Shown here one piece after another: positions 25,215-35,784 of a DNA stretch of 64,000 nucleotides (within the stretch, counting starts at the first letter, position 1; the number at the start of each line of letters is the position of its first letter). The translations under genes and the position numbers were made by a program. Under the pieces are notes generated by a model, which had not been told where the DNA came from, made no database searches, and saw nothing but the letters and a program-made list of their open reading frames with translations. This DNA comes from Cunninghamia lanceolata (lineage: Eukaryota > Streptophyta > Pinopsida > Cupressales > Cupressaceae): contig BSBN01000781.1 in the NCBI GenBank assembly GCA_027924645.1, positions 124,001 through 188,000 on the forward strand. The letters are read 5' to 3'.

Positions 25215-26267
25215 TCAAGAATTGTCCATGCATTGGCAATTCAAGTAATTCTTCGACCAGACTCTGTAAGAAGAGTCTTCACCGTGGGTATTGCTGATTA
25301 GATATGGTCCAAGCCAAAGGGCATCAAATTTACCATGTTTCCCTTTGTCTTGGGATCTAGCATTCCACAACAACACCATATCTCCTATCTGAAACTTTCT
25401 TTCAGATGATTTTTTGTCATGCAAGTTTTTAACCTGCTGCTACAACTTTATGTTTCTTAGTTGGGATAATCTTCTAGTTTCATCCAGCTAAGTCATGTGA
25501 TACATCCTATTTTGCATAGCATCAGAAATGTCATCATCATGTTCATGGATAAACTTGAAAATAGGTAACAAATTATTTATGGGCATTCTTGCTTCCAGGC
25601 CATATACTAGGTCAAAAGGGGCTTGACCAATAGCTTTTTTCGTTGTTACTCTATCGGCCCAGACTGCAAGTCTCAATTTGGTATCCCAAGCTTTCTTGTT
25701 TTTCTCTATGATCCTTTTAACAATCTTTATCAAGTTTTAATTACTTGATTTAGCTTGTCCATTTCCTTAAGGATGATATGGGGAGGAATAAGAGACTGAA
25801 ATCCCATATTGACTACAAAAATTGGTAAACTCCTCAGACCTAAAGCACATTGCATTATCTGAGATTATCTTTATGGGTACACCAAACTTGGTTATAATAT
25901 TATTTAGGAGGAAATCAACCACAACCCTGCTAGTTGCCCTTTTAGTGGGGATAGCCTCAACCCACTTAGTAAAATAGTCAATGGCCACTAAAATCTAGCT
26001 ATGTCCACCACTTGACTTCTCAGTTATCTCTCTAATGAAATCTAATCCCCACTGCTAAAAGGAGGCTTCCACTATTATAGGCCTCAAGGGTAAATTTCTA
26101 GAGAATTTTAATTTACTTGAGAATCTTTGACAGGTATCACAGCTCTTGACCATTTGATGAGCATCCTCGAAAAGTGTGGACCACCAATACCCAGCCCTCA
26201 AGATTTTGTGGGCTATTGTTTTAGCCATATAATGCCCTTCACAAACACCATGGTACATTTCCTTCAA
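25215..26267 (-). pseudogene. Integrase of element B (inactivated)
   Basis: Reading right to left, an H2C2 zinc-binding module (GHYMAKTIAH then CDTC) spans about 26240-26100. The catalytic core follows with the first Asp in 'AIDYFTKW' (about 25980) and the second in 'ISDNAMCF' (about 25860). The third catalytic residue, Glu in the sister element's 'GQVESSN', is Lys here ('GQAKSSN', about 25755). Stops interrupt the frame at about 26064, 26000, 25770, 25735 and 25490. A basic C-terminal part with 'FQIGDMVLLWNAR' ends at 25215. In an active element it would insert the cDNA; this copy cannot. Confidence 0.9.
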
Positions 26268-26363
26268 TACTTATGAGGCTTGATCACTGTTTATGCACTT
26301 GAGTAGAATACCTTCAAAATTTCACCACCAGAGTTCGCCCTCTATGATTACATACTTTATGGC

Positions 26364-27600
26364 CTATAACCTTAATGTTCTTTTCTGATTGTCAGTCATT
26401 CCATCTGGGCAGGACATGTTTAGCAAATAATGAACAATGTTCTTATACCATTCAGAGTCTCTCATATCGCAGTCAACCATTTCATCCTTAATCTCAATAT
26501 TGTTGATTTGGTTAGCCTCTAGATTTGACTCAGCCATTAACTTTGCCAACCCTTGTCCTCTCACCAACTTAGTAATCTGGATATCAATATTGAATTCCTG
26601 GATCCTATTGATCCATCTGCATCTTCTCCCAGTTACCTCCTATTGGGTAAAAACATCCTTGACAAGGGATGTTGGCTAATAGGTGACAATAGTTGCCCCA
26701 ACCAGGTAGGGCTTGAAATTCCTAACAGATTTCACCAGAGCATAGGCCTATTTTTTAGTTATGTCATACTTTAGCTCAGCTGCTTGAAGAGATTTACTAA
26801 AGCATGATACGGGTTGTTCATAACCCTCATTATTTTTCTGTAACAAAACTGCAGCTATCGTATGGAAGGAGGCAAAGGAAAATAGTTGAAATGGCTTAGA
26901 GAAGTTGGGGGATTTTAGCATAGGGGCCTCCTTAATGGCTCCTTTGATACTCCTGAAAGCATTTATTAGTTCATCACCCCAAGCAATATCCTCTCCCCTT
27001 TTCAGCATCTTGGATATCGGTCTAGTAGTTTCAACAAAATTTGTAACAAACCTCCTTAAGAAGTTTACCTGCCCAAAGAAAGATTGGATTCCCTTAATAC
27101 TTTTGGGTATGGGGATTTTCTCAATGGCAGCAACCCTTTCTAGATCAATCCTAATCCCTTCCTTAGACACTATATGACCTAGGAGTTTTCCTTCTGTCAC
27201 TCCAAACATGCATTTCTTAGGGTTCAGGGAAATACCAAACTTCATGCATCTCTCAAAATTTTTTTCCAAATGAGAGCAATGATCCTGTTCCTTTTTTGAG
27301 TATGTAGTCAAATCATCCTGGTAGACCACCATTATGAGATTTATGAGATTAGAAAAAGCTACATCCATAGCCCGTTGGAAAGTAGCCCCTACATTTGTTA
27401 ATCCAAAAGGCATCCTAATATATACATAAGTGCCCCACGGGGTAGTGAATGCAGTTTTGTATTGCTCAGACTCCTCCACCATTACCTGTTGTATCTTGAA
27501 AAACAATCCATCACAGATAACAACTCACAGCCAGTTACCTTCTGTAACATTACTTCCATATTGGGTAAGGGATAATTATCCTTTAATGATGCTATATTCA
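26364..27600 (-). pseudogene. RT core, connection and RNase H of element B
   Basis: The frame from 27506 has 'MPFGLTNVGATFQRAMD' and the polymerase box YQDD (with Gln instead of the usual Val, Ile or Leu), then the thumb motif 'LLGHIVSKEGI'. The gypsy-type RNase H begins at about 26890 ('NFSKPFQLF'). A TAG breaks it at about 26748, before 'AYALVKS'. The rest continues to 26364, with 'RWINRIQEF' and 'KLVRGQGLAKLM'. RT copies the genomic RNA and RNase H removes it. Stops and an upstream frameshift make this copy non-functional. Confidence 0.9.
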
Positions 27601-28182
27601 GGTTTCTAAAATCAACACATAATCTAATATCCCCATTTTCCTTCCTAACAGGAACCAGGTTTGAAACCCAAGTGGAGTGTCTAATGGGTTTGATAATCCC
27701 CTCTCACTTAACTTAGCCAATTCCTGCTGCATTTTTGGCCTTAGAGTGGGATTAATAGATCTTTGTTTTTGCCTAAAAGGTTTTGCATCTTGTTTCAAAG
27801 GGATTTCATGTTGAAACAAGTCTTCTCTATATGATTTTAAATCATCATAAGACCATGCCAAAACTTGTCTGTGTTTTCTAAACAAAGAGATCAACATTTG
27901 CTTAATCTTTGGGTTTAGGCGCTTACCTATAAAAACCAACTTTAGATGAGCCTCAGTCCCTAGGTTGACCTCTTCAAGATCATTTGGGTGCACTAGAGCA
28001 GATCTCACAGTTTGTTTGTTGTTTCCATCAAAAACCCTTTCTAAAGCCACCAGTCCTCTTGGAATTCTATTGGTCTTCAACTGGATGATCTCATTACCAA
28101 ATATTGTTTGTTTGTCATCTGCTATCTCCACAAATTCTTGGAAATCAATTTCTTGCACATGATATTCATCAATGCAATTCAT
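27598..28182 (-). pseudogene. RT N-terminal region of element B
   Basis: Carries the typical sequence before the RT palm of Tat elements, 'AWSYDDLKSYREDLFQHEI' and 'KPFRQKQR'. The frame shifts at about 27710, where a run of G differs between copies, so the next conserved block (IIKPIRHSTWVSN) lies in another frame. The same disruption is present in the duplicate at 31806-32389, so it predates the tandem duplication. Confidence 0.85.
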
Positions 28183-28249
28183 GAATTTGTAAAGATCTTG
28201 ATCATCATTGAAAACTTGCTAGTGATGAATATTATCTGGAACAGAGGGT

Positions 28250-28777
28250 CTTATCAATATCGACCTTGGAAATTCCTGCCAAGGTGATGTCTCTAGTTTT
28301 GACTGCAATGTTTACCAAAAAATCAGCCATAACATTCTTACTTCGTTCAATCTAGTCAATACCAAAGGCATCAAATTCTTCCACAGTGTCCCATACAACA
28401 TTCCTATATTGCCTGAGCCTTTTATTTTTTGAAACATACTTGGATCTGATCTGTGATACAACCAATTTGGAGTCTCCCAGAACCCTAAGCCTTTTAATAC
28501 CGTGTTTAAGGGCCATTTTCAAACCTATAAGTAAAGCTTCATATTCTGCCACATTATTAGTACATGCAAAGCCAAGTCTAAAAGAAGATCGGAATGCTTT
28601 GCCAGAAGGAGCCATAAGCACAACCCCTGCACCAGAACCTTCATTTGAACATGCCCCATCACAGTGCATAGACCATAATCCTTCTTCATCATTGATTAGC
28701 TCAGGGTTATGATTCAAAGAGGCATCACTATCATTCTCTATCTTGAAGTTGTCTACATCTACATCCAGGAAATACAC
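28250..28777 (-). pseudogene. Additional (archaeal-type) RNase H of element B, between protease and RT
   Basis: The RNase H catalytic residues are all visible: Asp in 'DGACSNEGSGAG' (about 28670), Glu in 'VAEYEALLIG' (about 28550), Asp in 'LGDSKLVVSQI' (about 28480) and, after a TAG at 28352, the last Asp in 'MADFLV'. This type of second RNase H marks the plant Tat lineage. It is described there downstream of RT and its own RNase H, before the integrase. Here it lies upstream of RT, next to the protease. The element also keeps its ordinary RNase H after RT. It could aid removal of RNA during reverse transcription. Confidence 0.85.
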
Positions 28778-28786
28778 CTAATCATT

Positions 28787-29182
28787 CTAGTCACTAATGT
28801 CGTCAATTATCTGGGGTGATTTGTTTTCTTTGTCTAGCCTCACATCCTCACCGTCCATGGGAATCATAGCATATGAAGAATCCATCTGGATACTACCACC
28901 CATAGTAGAGGCCCACTTTCTTGATAACAACATCCCGTACATAGGAGGAATATCTACCACAGTAATGTTCATGTTATATTCTTTATGAGGGAAGGCTGCG
29001 AGTCTGAAGCCAATATCCTTGATGATTCCAATAATGGGGACTTCCCTAGAATCCATGACAAAGCATTTGCCATATGCTTTGGCTACTTGTAAGCCTATAA
29101 TCTCCATAACCCCCAAAGACATTATATTCGCAGAGGCCCCTGAGTTAATCATGCAATTCTTTACAAATCTCCCCTTTATCAC
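28787..29182 (-). pseudogene. Aspartic protease of element B
   Basis: Contains 'MINSGASANIM', the retropepsin active-site loop in which the catalytic Asp of DSGA is Asn. 'PPMYGMLLSRKWAST' corresponds to the C-terminal LGRxWL segment. The Asp-to-Asn change is a G-to-A transition shared by the duplicate at 33389, so the protease was already dead before duplication. It would have cut the Gag-Pol precursor in the particle. Confidence 0.85.
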
Positions 29183-29221
29183 GAGAGTGACAAAGAATGG
29201 ATCAACCCGAGAAGGGCATTT

Positions 29222-30127
29222 CTACAGGGTAATACCCAGATATACTTTGGGTATTTTGGCACCATATTTCTTAACTTCTCTGATTGGTTCCTTCTTTATC
29301 TCAGGTGGTTTGACATGTCCATGTGTTATCTTAGAAGTACTAGGAGCTGCATCATTTATTGCGGCCTCAACTCTACTCTTATGTTCAGGGATCCTCATCA
29401 TTTCCAATAGAGGGACAATCACCCTTATTTGACCAAATATGTGGGCCATGTCTATTGGAACATATTTGGGTACTATGCTAATGCATTTATTATTATTATT
29501 GGCTACAAGGGTAGGAGAGATGTCTTTCTTACCAGGTTCTTGATCCATAGGGATTTTCTTGGTAAGTTCCTCTTCTTCGGGTACCTTAGCTTTAGGGGGT
29601 GGATTAGGCATGTCCCCGTTTCCTTTAGGTACCTTCATAGATCCCATCTCCTTCTTGGGGTTAGGAGGACACTGCTCTTCTTTTATGAAAATGTTTCTTG
29701 CATTCCCCTTTGTACTGCTTTCTCCCTGGTTCCTTTTACTTCTCAGGTTGTAATCACTTTTGACTTGGGCAATTTTGGAAACAGTCAAAGCCTTGATCTC
29801 TTCAGCAGAAGGCTTTCTCAACCTAACATTTGCGTCTTTGGTATTCAGTTGAAGAACATCATCATCACCTCCATTCACACTTAGGATGGACTGTTGTACG
29901 ACTGGTCTCATCCTGTCAATCTTAACTTTATCCTCTAAGTAATCATCATCAAAAGAATCCCAATCCTCTATGGTGCACCCTTGTTCAAAAACCATGTTTA
30001 CATTATGGTCCTCATAGTCTTCATAAGGGGCTGTACTGTCACTCATAGATATAGCCACAACACATGAGGCAAAGGAGTGTAGAGCTTGGCATTGTAAACA
30101 CCATAGCACTTCATCTAGAGCGTGCAC
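29222..30127 (-). pseudogene. Gag C-terminus and Gag-Pol linker of element B
   Basis: The frame opens in a zinc-knuckle-like module, CLQCQALHSFASC (C-x2-C-x3-H-x4-C), at about 30100. A long acidic then Lys/Pro-rich linker of about 270 residues follows and runs toward the protease. The sister gag of element A has the same knuckle spacing (CLVCNLPHSLEYC at 51649). The gag core is missing because element A is inserted just upstream at 30130. The 301-codon stretch is still open. Confidence 0.75.
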
Positions 30128-30129
30128 TT

Positions 30130-30418
30130 TGTTGGGACAAGAAAATTTGAAATTTTCTTGTATTCTTACTCAACCATTTCCAACCAAACCAAAAAAAATA
30201 TTTCGCCCAAAATTAGAATAAACAACTGATATATCCCATGACTTTTATCACAAATAATGTAAAGGGCCTCAATTTCTTAACATCAGCAAGACCTTCCTTT
30301 TGTTATACCGATCCATGCTCCATGAGAAAATAGTTGAAATGGCTATCAGAATGATAATAAGGATCGGGGAGAATGTTTTGGAAGACACTGATGGAGAAAG
30401 TGAAACCGATGACCTTTC
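30130..30418 (+). mobile_element. Duplicated first 289 bp of LTR A
   Basis: Starts TGTTGGGACAAG after the flank CACTT, identical in layout to 34337. It stops where LTR C begins at 30419. It is part of the tandem duplication, not a separate insertion. Confidence 0.9.
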
Positions 30419-31393
30419 TGTTGGCAAGAGACACTATATGGATTCATGATTGTTGTCATTGATGGCAACAAATTTCATCCCACACATCTGCAGGACATGG
30501 TGTGTCTCTACCGGAAGTCAGAATGAAGATTGTTGAGGTCTGGTAAACAAGAACAGAGCTTGTGGCAAGGTCCGACAGACATGTCCGGATCTCTCAGAGG
30601 AAGTATCTTGGTGAAGTGCGGATTTGGGAAAGTCAAGAGGACTACCTTGAGTAATAGATTCCAAGGATTTAGCCTCCGGTGATGGACAAGGAAAAAGATA
30701 TGAATAGTTGAGTACCGGATTTCTGAGTGACAGTGTGAACAGAGGAAGAACTGACTGACAGAACATCAGACTACTTTCCAGATGTGTTACTGATGGTGTT
30801 AAAGGTTATGAAGGCATGAATCATGTTTGGCCGACATGATTAATGATTTCTACAAGTATATGCTTGATCCGCATTACTTGATGTGTAAGGATTCAGCCGA
30901 CAGAACAGAGTTTGTGAGAAGATTGACTGTTCCGGGTGTCGACTAGAAAGATAATGAAATCACTTGTGCGGATATATATATAGGATGGATTTTAGTTGTG
31001 AGAAGTGTTGTGGTGATATGCGATATGCGAATAAAAGCAGAGCAGAGCAGAAGCAGTATGGAAGGTCCGGTATGTGAAAGGAAAGCAACATAAGAGAAGA
31101 GAAAAGATGAAGTGCAGCAGATCAGTGTACTGAGCCTAACCGGAACTGAACTCCAGCATATGTGGATGCTTCCAATCAGTTCAAGTATTGTATAACATTC
31201 TTTTGTAGACAGTGTGTCTCCTTGTAGGCAGTGTGCCTCCTTTGTGAGCAGTGTGCTCAGGCAGTGAGCCCTAATTGTCAAGTGCAATTTTTGTATTTCC
31301 TTATTCTTCTAACAGAGAATAATCTTTGGGTTAATCACCCCGTGGTTTTCTCCCTTAACAGGGTTTCCACATCAAAAATACTGTGTCATGTGT
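30419..31393 (+). mobile_element. Truncated duplicate of LTR C
   Basis: Matches the first 974 bp of the 5' LTR at 34627 and ends at the duplication junction, lacking the last ~119 bp. Small ORFs within it are chance frames. Confidence 0.95.
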
Positions 31394-32389
31394 TTTTCCT
31401 TCTGTTGCTCCAAACACGCATTTCTTAGGGTTCAGGGAATTACCAAACTTCATGCATCTCTCAAAATTTTTTTCCAAATGAGAGCAATGATCTTGTTCCT
31501 TTTTTGAGTATGTAGTCAAATCATCCTGGTAGACCACCATTATGAGATTTATGAGATCAGAAAAAGCTACATCCATAGCCCGTTGGAAAGTAGCCCCTGC
31601 ATTTGTTAATCCAAAAGGCATCCTAATATATACATAAGTGCCCCACGGGGTAGTGAATGCAGTTTTGTATTGCTCAGACTCCTCCACCATTACCTGTTGT
31701 ATCTTGAAAAACAATCCATCATAGATAACAACTCACAGCCAGTTACCTTCTGTAACATTGCTTCCATATTGGGTAAGGGATAACTATCCTTTAATGATGC
31801 TATATTCAGGTTTCTAAAATCAACACATAATCTAATATCCCCATTTTTCTTCCTAACAGGAACCAGGTTTGAAACCCAAGTGGAGTGTCTAATGGGTTTG
31901 ATAATCCCCCCTCACTTAACTTAGCCAATTCCTGCTGCATTTTTGGCCTTAGAGGGATTAATAGATCTTTGTTTTTGCCTAAAAGGTTTTGCATCTTGTT
32001 TCAAAGGGATTTCATGTTGAAACAAGTCTTCTCTATATGATTTTAAATCATCATAAGACCATGCAAAAACTTTTCTGTGTTTTCTAAACAAAGAGATCAA
32101 CATTTGCTTAATCTTTGGGTTTAGGCGCCTTACCTATAAAAACCAACTTTGGATGAGCCTCAGTCCCTAGGTTGACCTCTTCAAGATCATTTGGGTGCAC
32201 TAGAGCAGATCTCACAGTTTGTTTGTCATTTCCATCAAAAACCCTTTCTAAAGTCACTAGTCCTCTTGGAATTCTATTGGTCTTCAACTGGATGATCTCA
32301 TTACCAAATATTGTTTGTTTGTCATCTGCTATCTCCACAAATTCTTGGAAATCAATTTCTTGCACATGATATTCATCAATGCAATTCAT
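31394..32389 (-). pseudogene. RT of element B, duplicate, truncated at the junction
   Basis: Duplicate of 27186-28182. The RT core stops after the thumb motif start at 31394, where LTR C sequence follows, so its RNase H and integrase are absent. It keeps the YQDD box and the same frameshift as copy 1. One further small deletion sits at about 31950 (AGAGGGATTAATAG against AGAGTGGGATTAATAG). Confidence 0.9.
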
Positions 32390-32449
32390 GAATTTGTAAA
32401 GATCTTGATCATCATTGAAAACTTGCTAGTGATGAATATTATCTGGAAC

Positions 32450-32984
32450 AGAGGGTCTTATCAATATCGACCTTGGAAATTCCTGCCAAGGTGATGTCTC
32501 TAGTTTTGACTGCAATGTTTACCAAAAAATCAGCCATAACATTCTTACTTCGTTCAATCTAGTCAATACCAAAGGCATCAAATTCTTCCACAGTGTCCCA
32601 TACAACATTCCTATATTGCCTGAGCCTTTTATTTTTTGAAACATACTTGGATCTGATCTGTGATACAACCAATTTGGAGTCTTCCAGAACCCTAAGCCTT
32701 TTAATACCATGTTTAAGGGCCATTTTCAAACCTATAAGTAAAGCTTCATATTCTGCCACATTATTAGTACACGCAAAGCCAAGTCTAAAAGAAGATCAGA
32801 ATGCTTTGCCAGAAGGAGCCATAAGCACAACCCCTGCACCAGAACCTTCGTTTGAACATGCCCCATCAAAGTGCATAGACCATAATCCTTCTTCATCATT
32901 GATTAGCTCAGGGTTATGATTCAAAGAGGCATCACTATCATTCTCTATCTTGAAGTTGTCTACATCTACATCCAAGAAATACAC
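32450..32984 (-). pseudogene. Additional RNase H of element B, duplicate
   Basis: Copy of 28250-28777 with the same catalytic residues and the same TAG before the last Asp. It carries extra changes: 'HFDGACS' for 'HCDGACS' and a new TGA at about 32796 that splits the frame. Confidence 0.9.
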
Positions 32985-32999
32985 CTGATCATTCTAGTC

Positions 33000-33389
33000 A
33001 CTAATATCGTCAATTATCTGGGGTGATTTGTTTTCTTTGTCTAGCCTCACATCCTCACCGTCCATGGGAATCATAGCATATGAAGAATCCATCTAGATAC
33101 TACCACCCATGGTAGAGGCCCACTTTCTTGATAACAACATCCCGTACATAGGAGGAATATCTACCACAGTAATGTTCATGTTATATTCTTTATGAGGGAA
33201 GGCCGCGAGTCTGAAGCCAATATCCTTGATGATTCCAATAATGGGGACTTCCCTAGAATCCATGACAAAGCATTTGCCATATGCTTTGGCTACTTGTAAG
33301 CCTATAATCTCCATAAACCCCAAAGGCATTATATTCGCAGAGGCCCCTGAGTTAATCATGCAATTCTTTACAAATCTCCCCTTTATCAC
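33000..33389 (-). pseudogene. Protease of element B, duplicate
   Basis: Copy of 28787-29182, with the same Asp-to-Asn active-site change and an additional TAG at 33093 (CAG in copy 1). Confidence 0.9.
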
Positions 33390-33428
33390 GAGAGTGACAA
33401 AGAATGGATCAACCCGAGAAGGGCATTT

Positions 33429-34334
33429 CTACAGGGTAATACCCAGATATACTTTGGGTATTTTGGCACCATATTTCTTAGCTTCTCTGATTGGTTCCTT
33501 CTTTATCTCAGGTGGTTTGACATGTCCATGTGTTATCTTAGAAGTACTAGGAGCTGCATCATTTATTGCGGCCTCAACTCTACTCTTATGTTCAGGGATC
33601 CTCATCATTTCCAATAGAGGGACAATCACCCTTATTTGACCAAATATGTGGGCCATGTCTATTGGAACATATTTGGGTACTGTGCTAATGCATTTATTAT
33701 TATTATTGGCTACAAGGGTAGGAGAGATGTCTTTCTTACCAGGTTCTTGATCCATAGGGATTTTCTTGGTAAGTTCCTCTTCTTCGGGTACCTTAGCTTT
33801 AGGGGGTGGATTAGGCATGCCCCCGTTTCCTTTAGGTACCTTCATAGATCCCATCTCCTTCTTAGGGTTAGGAGGACACTGCTCTTCTTTTATGAAAATG
33901 TTTCCTGCATTCCCCTTTGTACTGCTTTCTCCCTGGTTCCTTTTACTTCTCAGGTTGTAATCACTTTTGACTTGGGCAATTTTGGAAACAGTCAAAGCCT
34001 TGATCTCTTCAGCAGAAGGCTTTCTCAACCTAACATTTGCGTCTTTGGTATTCAGTTGAAGAACATCATCATCACCTCCATTCACACTTAGGATGGACTG
34101 TTGTACGACTGGTCTCATCCTGTCAATCTTAACTTTATCCTCTAAGTAATCATCATCAAAAGAATCCCAATCCTCTATGGTGCACCCTTGTTCAAAAACC
34201 ATGTTTACATTATGGTCCTCATAGTCTTCATAAGGGGCTGTACTGTCACTCATAGATATAGCCACAACACATGAGGCAAAGGAGTGTAGAGCTTGGCATT
34301 GTAAACACCATAGCACTTCATCTAGGGCGTGCAC
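33429..34334 (-). pseudogene. Gag C-terminus and linker of element B, duplicate
   Basis: Copy of 29222-30127 with about four amino-acid differences over 301 codons. The frame is still open and the zinc-knuckle-like module is unchanged. Confidence 0.9.
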
Positions 34335-34626
34335 TTTGTTGGGACAGGAAAATTTGAAATTTTCTTGTATTCTTACTCAACCATTTCCAACCAAACCAAA
34401 AAAAAATATTTCGCCCAAAATTAGAATAAACAACTAATATATCCCATGACTTTTATCACAAATAATGTAAAGGGCCTCAATTTCTTAACATCAGCAAGAC
34501 CTTCCTTTTGTTATACCGATCCATGCTCCATGAGAAAATAGTTGAAATGGCTATCAGAATGATAATAAGGATCGGGGAGAATGTTTTGGAAGACACTGAT
34601 GGAGAAAGTGAAACTGATGACCTTTC

Positions 34627-35719
34627 TGTTGGCAAGAGACACTATATGGATTCATGATTGTTGTCATTGATGGCAACAAATTTCATCCCACACATCCGCA
34701 GGACATGGTGTGTCTCTACCGGAAGTCAGAATGAAGATTGTTGAGGTTCGGTAAACAAGAATAGAGCTTGTGGCAAGGTCCGACAGACATGTCCGGATCT
34801 CTCAGAGGAAGTATCTTGGTGAAGTGCGGATTTGGGAAAGTCAAGAGGACTACCTTGAGTAATAGATTCCAAGGATTTAGCCTCCGGTGATGGACAAGGA
34901 AAAAGATATGAATAGTTGAGTACCGGATTCCTGAGTGACAGTGTGAACAGAGGAAGAACTGACTGACAGAACATCAGACTACTTTCCGGATGTGTTACTA
35001 ATGGTGTTAAAGGTTATGAAGGCATGAATCATGTTTGGCCAACATGATTAATGATTTCTACAAGTATATGCTTGATCCGCATTACTTGATGTGTAAGGAT
35101 TCAGCCGACAGAACAGAGTTTGTGAGAAGATTGACTGTTCTGGGTGTCGACTAGAAAGATAATGAAATCACTTGTGCAGATATATATATAGGATGGATTT
35201 TAGTTGTGAGAAGTGTTGTGGTGATATGCGATATGCGAATAAAAGTAGAGCAGAGCAGAAGCAATAATGAAGGTCCGGTATGTGAAAGGAAAGCAACATA
35301 AGAGAAGAGGAAAGATGAAGTGCAGCAGATCAGTGTACTGAGCCTAACCGGAACTGAACTCCAGCATATGTGGATGCTTCCAATCAGTTCAAGTATTGTA
35401 TAACATTATTTTGTAGACAGTGTGTCTCCTTGTAGGCAGTGTGCCTCCTTTGTGAGCAGTGTGCTCGGGCAATGAGCCCTAATTGGCAAGTGCAATTTTT
35501 GTATTTCCTTATTCTTCTAACAGAGAATAATCTTTGGGTTAATCACCCCGTGGTTTTCTCCCTTAACAGGGTTTCCACGTCAAAAATACTGTGTCATGTG
35601 TTTTTCCATTTCATGGTAATGTTTGCTTGTTTGAATTAATGCTGCATTGATTAATAAGAAAGTTCAGAAAGAAGAAATAATTAGGATAACTAATTCACCC
35701 CCCCTCTCAGTTATCAACA
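34627..35719 (+). mobile_element. 5' LTR of element C
   Basis: 1093 bp from TGTTGGCAAG to ..TTATCAACA. It contains a TATA stretch at 35180-35191. A C-run precedes the end (CACCCCCCCTCTCAG). Confidence 0.97.
35180..35191 (+). promoter_or_regulatory. TATA box of LTR C
   Basis: ATATATATATAGG in the middle of the LTR, repeated in the 3' LTR at about 41535. It is the most likely core promoter of element C. Confidence 0.5.
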
Positions 35720-35721
35720 AT

Positions 35722-35733
35722 TGGTATCAGAGC
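35722..35733 (+). other. Primer binding site of element C (initiator Met tRNA)
   Basis: TGGTATCAGAGC, two bases after the 5' LTR, is complementary to the 3' end of plant initiator methionine tRNA. It is the standard primer site of plant Ty1/copia elements. Confidence 0.95.
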
Positions 35734-35784
35734 TAAGTTCCTCCTAACAGAGCCTAACAGCTTGAGGAAGATTTGGGAGTTTAA

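Larger units (their letters stand above)
25031..30129 (-). mobile_element. Internal region of Tat-like Ty3/gypsy element B (gag C-terminus to integrase)
   Basis: On the minus strand the order is gag zinc knuckle (30090), protease, an additional RNase H, RT, RNase H and integrase, then the 3' LTR at 25030. The RT-before-integrase order defines Ty3/gypsy. A second, archaeal-type RNase H is characteristic of the plant Tat lineage. The upstream gag and 5' LTR are cut off at 30130 because element A inserted there; they should lie beyond the right edge of the window. Confidence 0.85.
27186..31393. repeat. Tandem duplication, copy 1 (4208 bp)
   Basis: This segment of element B, the first 290 bp of LTR A and 974 bp of LTR C is repeated directly after itself at 31394-35601. 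Landmarks recur at a constant offset of 4207-4208 bp. The junctions share TTTTCC: at 27186 in B's RT, at 31394 between the copies and at 35602 inside the LTR of C. The copies differ by roughly 1-2 percent by eye. Confidence 0.97.
31394..35601. repeat. Tandem duplication, copy 2 (4208 bp)
   Basis: It is joined at TTTTCC to the truncated LTR C of copy 1. Its left edge starts in the middle of B's RT, and its right edge runs on without a break into the rest of the LTR of element C, so copy 2 holds the original junction with C. Confidence 0.97.

Noticed and set aside
29429..29884. Plus-strand 151-codon frame, repeated at 33636
   Set aside because: It is antisense to the gag linker and protease of element B and exists twice only because of the tandem duplication.
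30518..30766. Minus-strand ORF repeated at 34726 and 41081
   Set aside because: It recurs only because it lies in the three LTR C copies; it runs antisense to the LTR and has no motif.
31394..34334. A second independent insertion of a B-type element
   Set aside because: Constant 4207-4208 bp offset, shared lesions and the TTTTCC junction show a tandem duplication.
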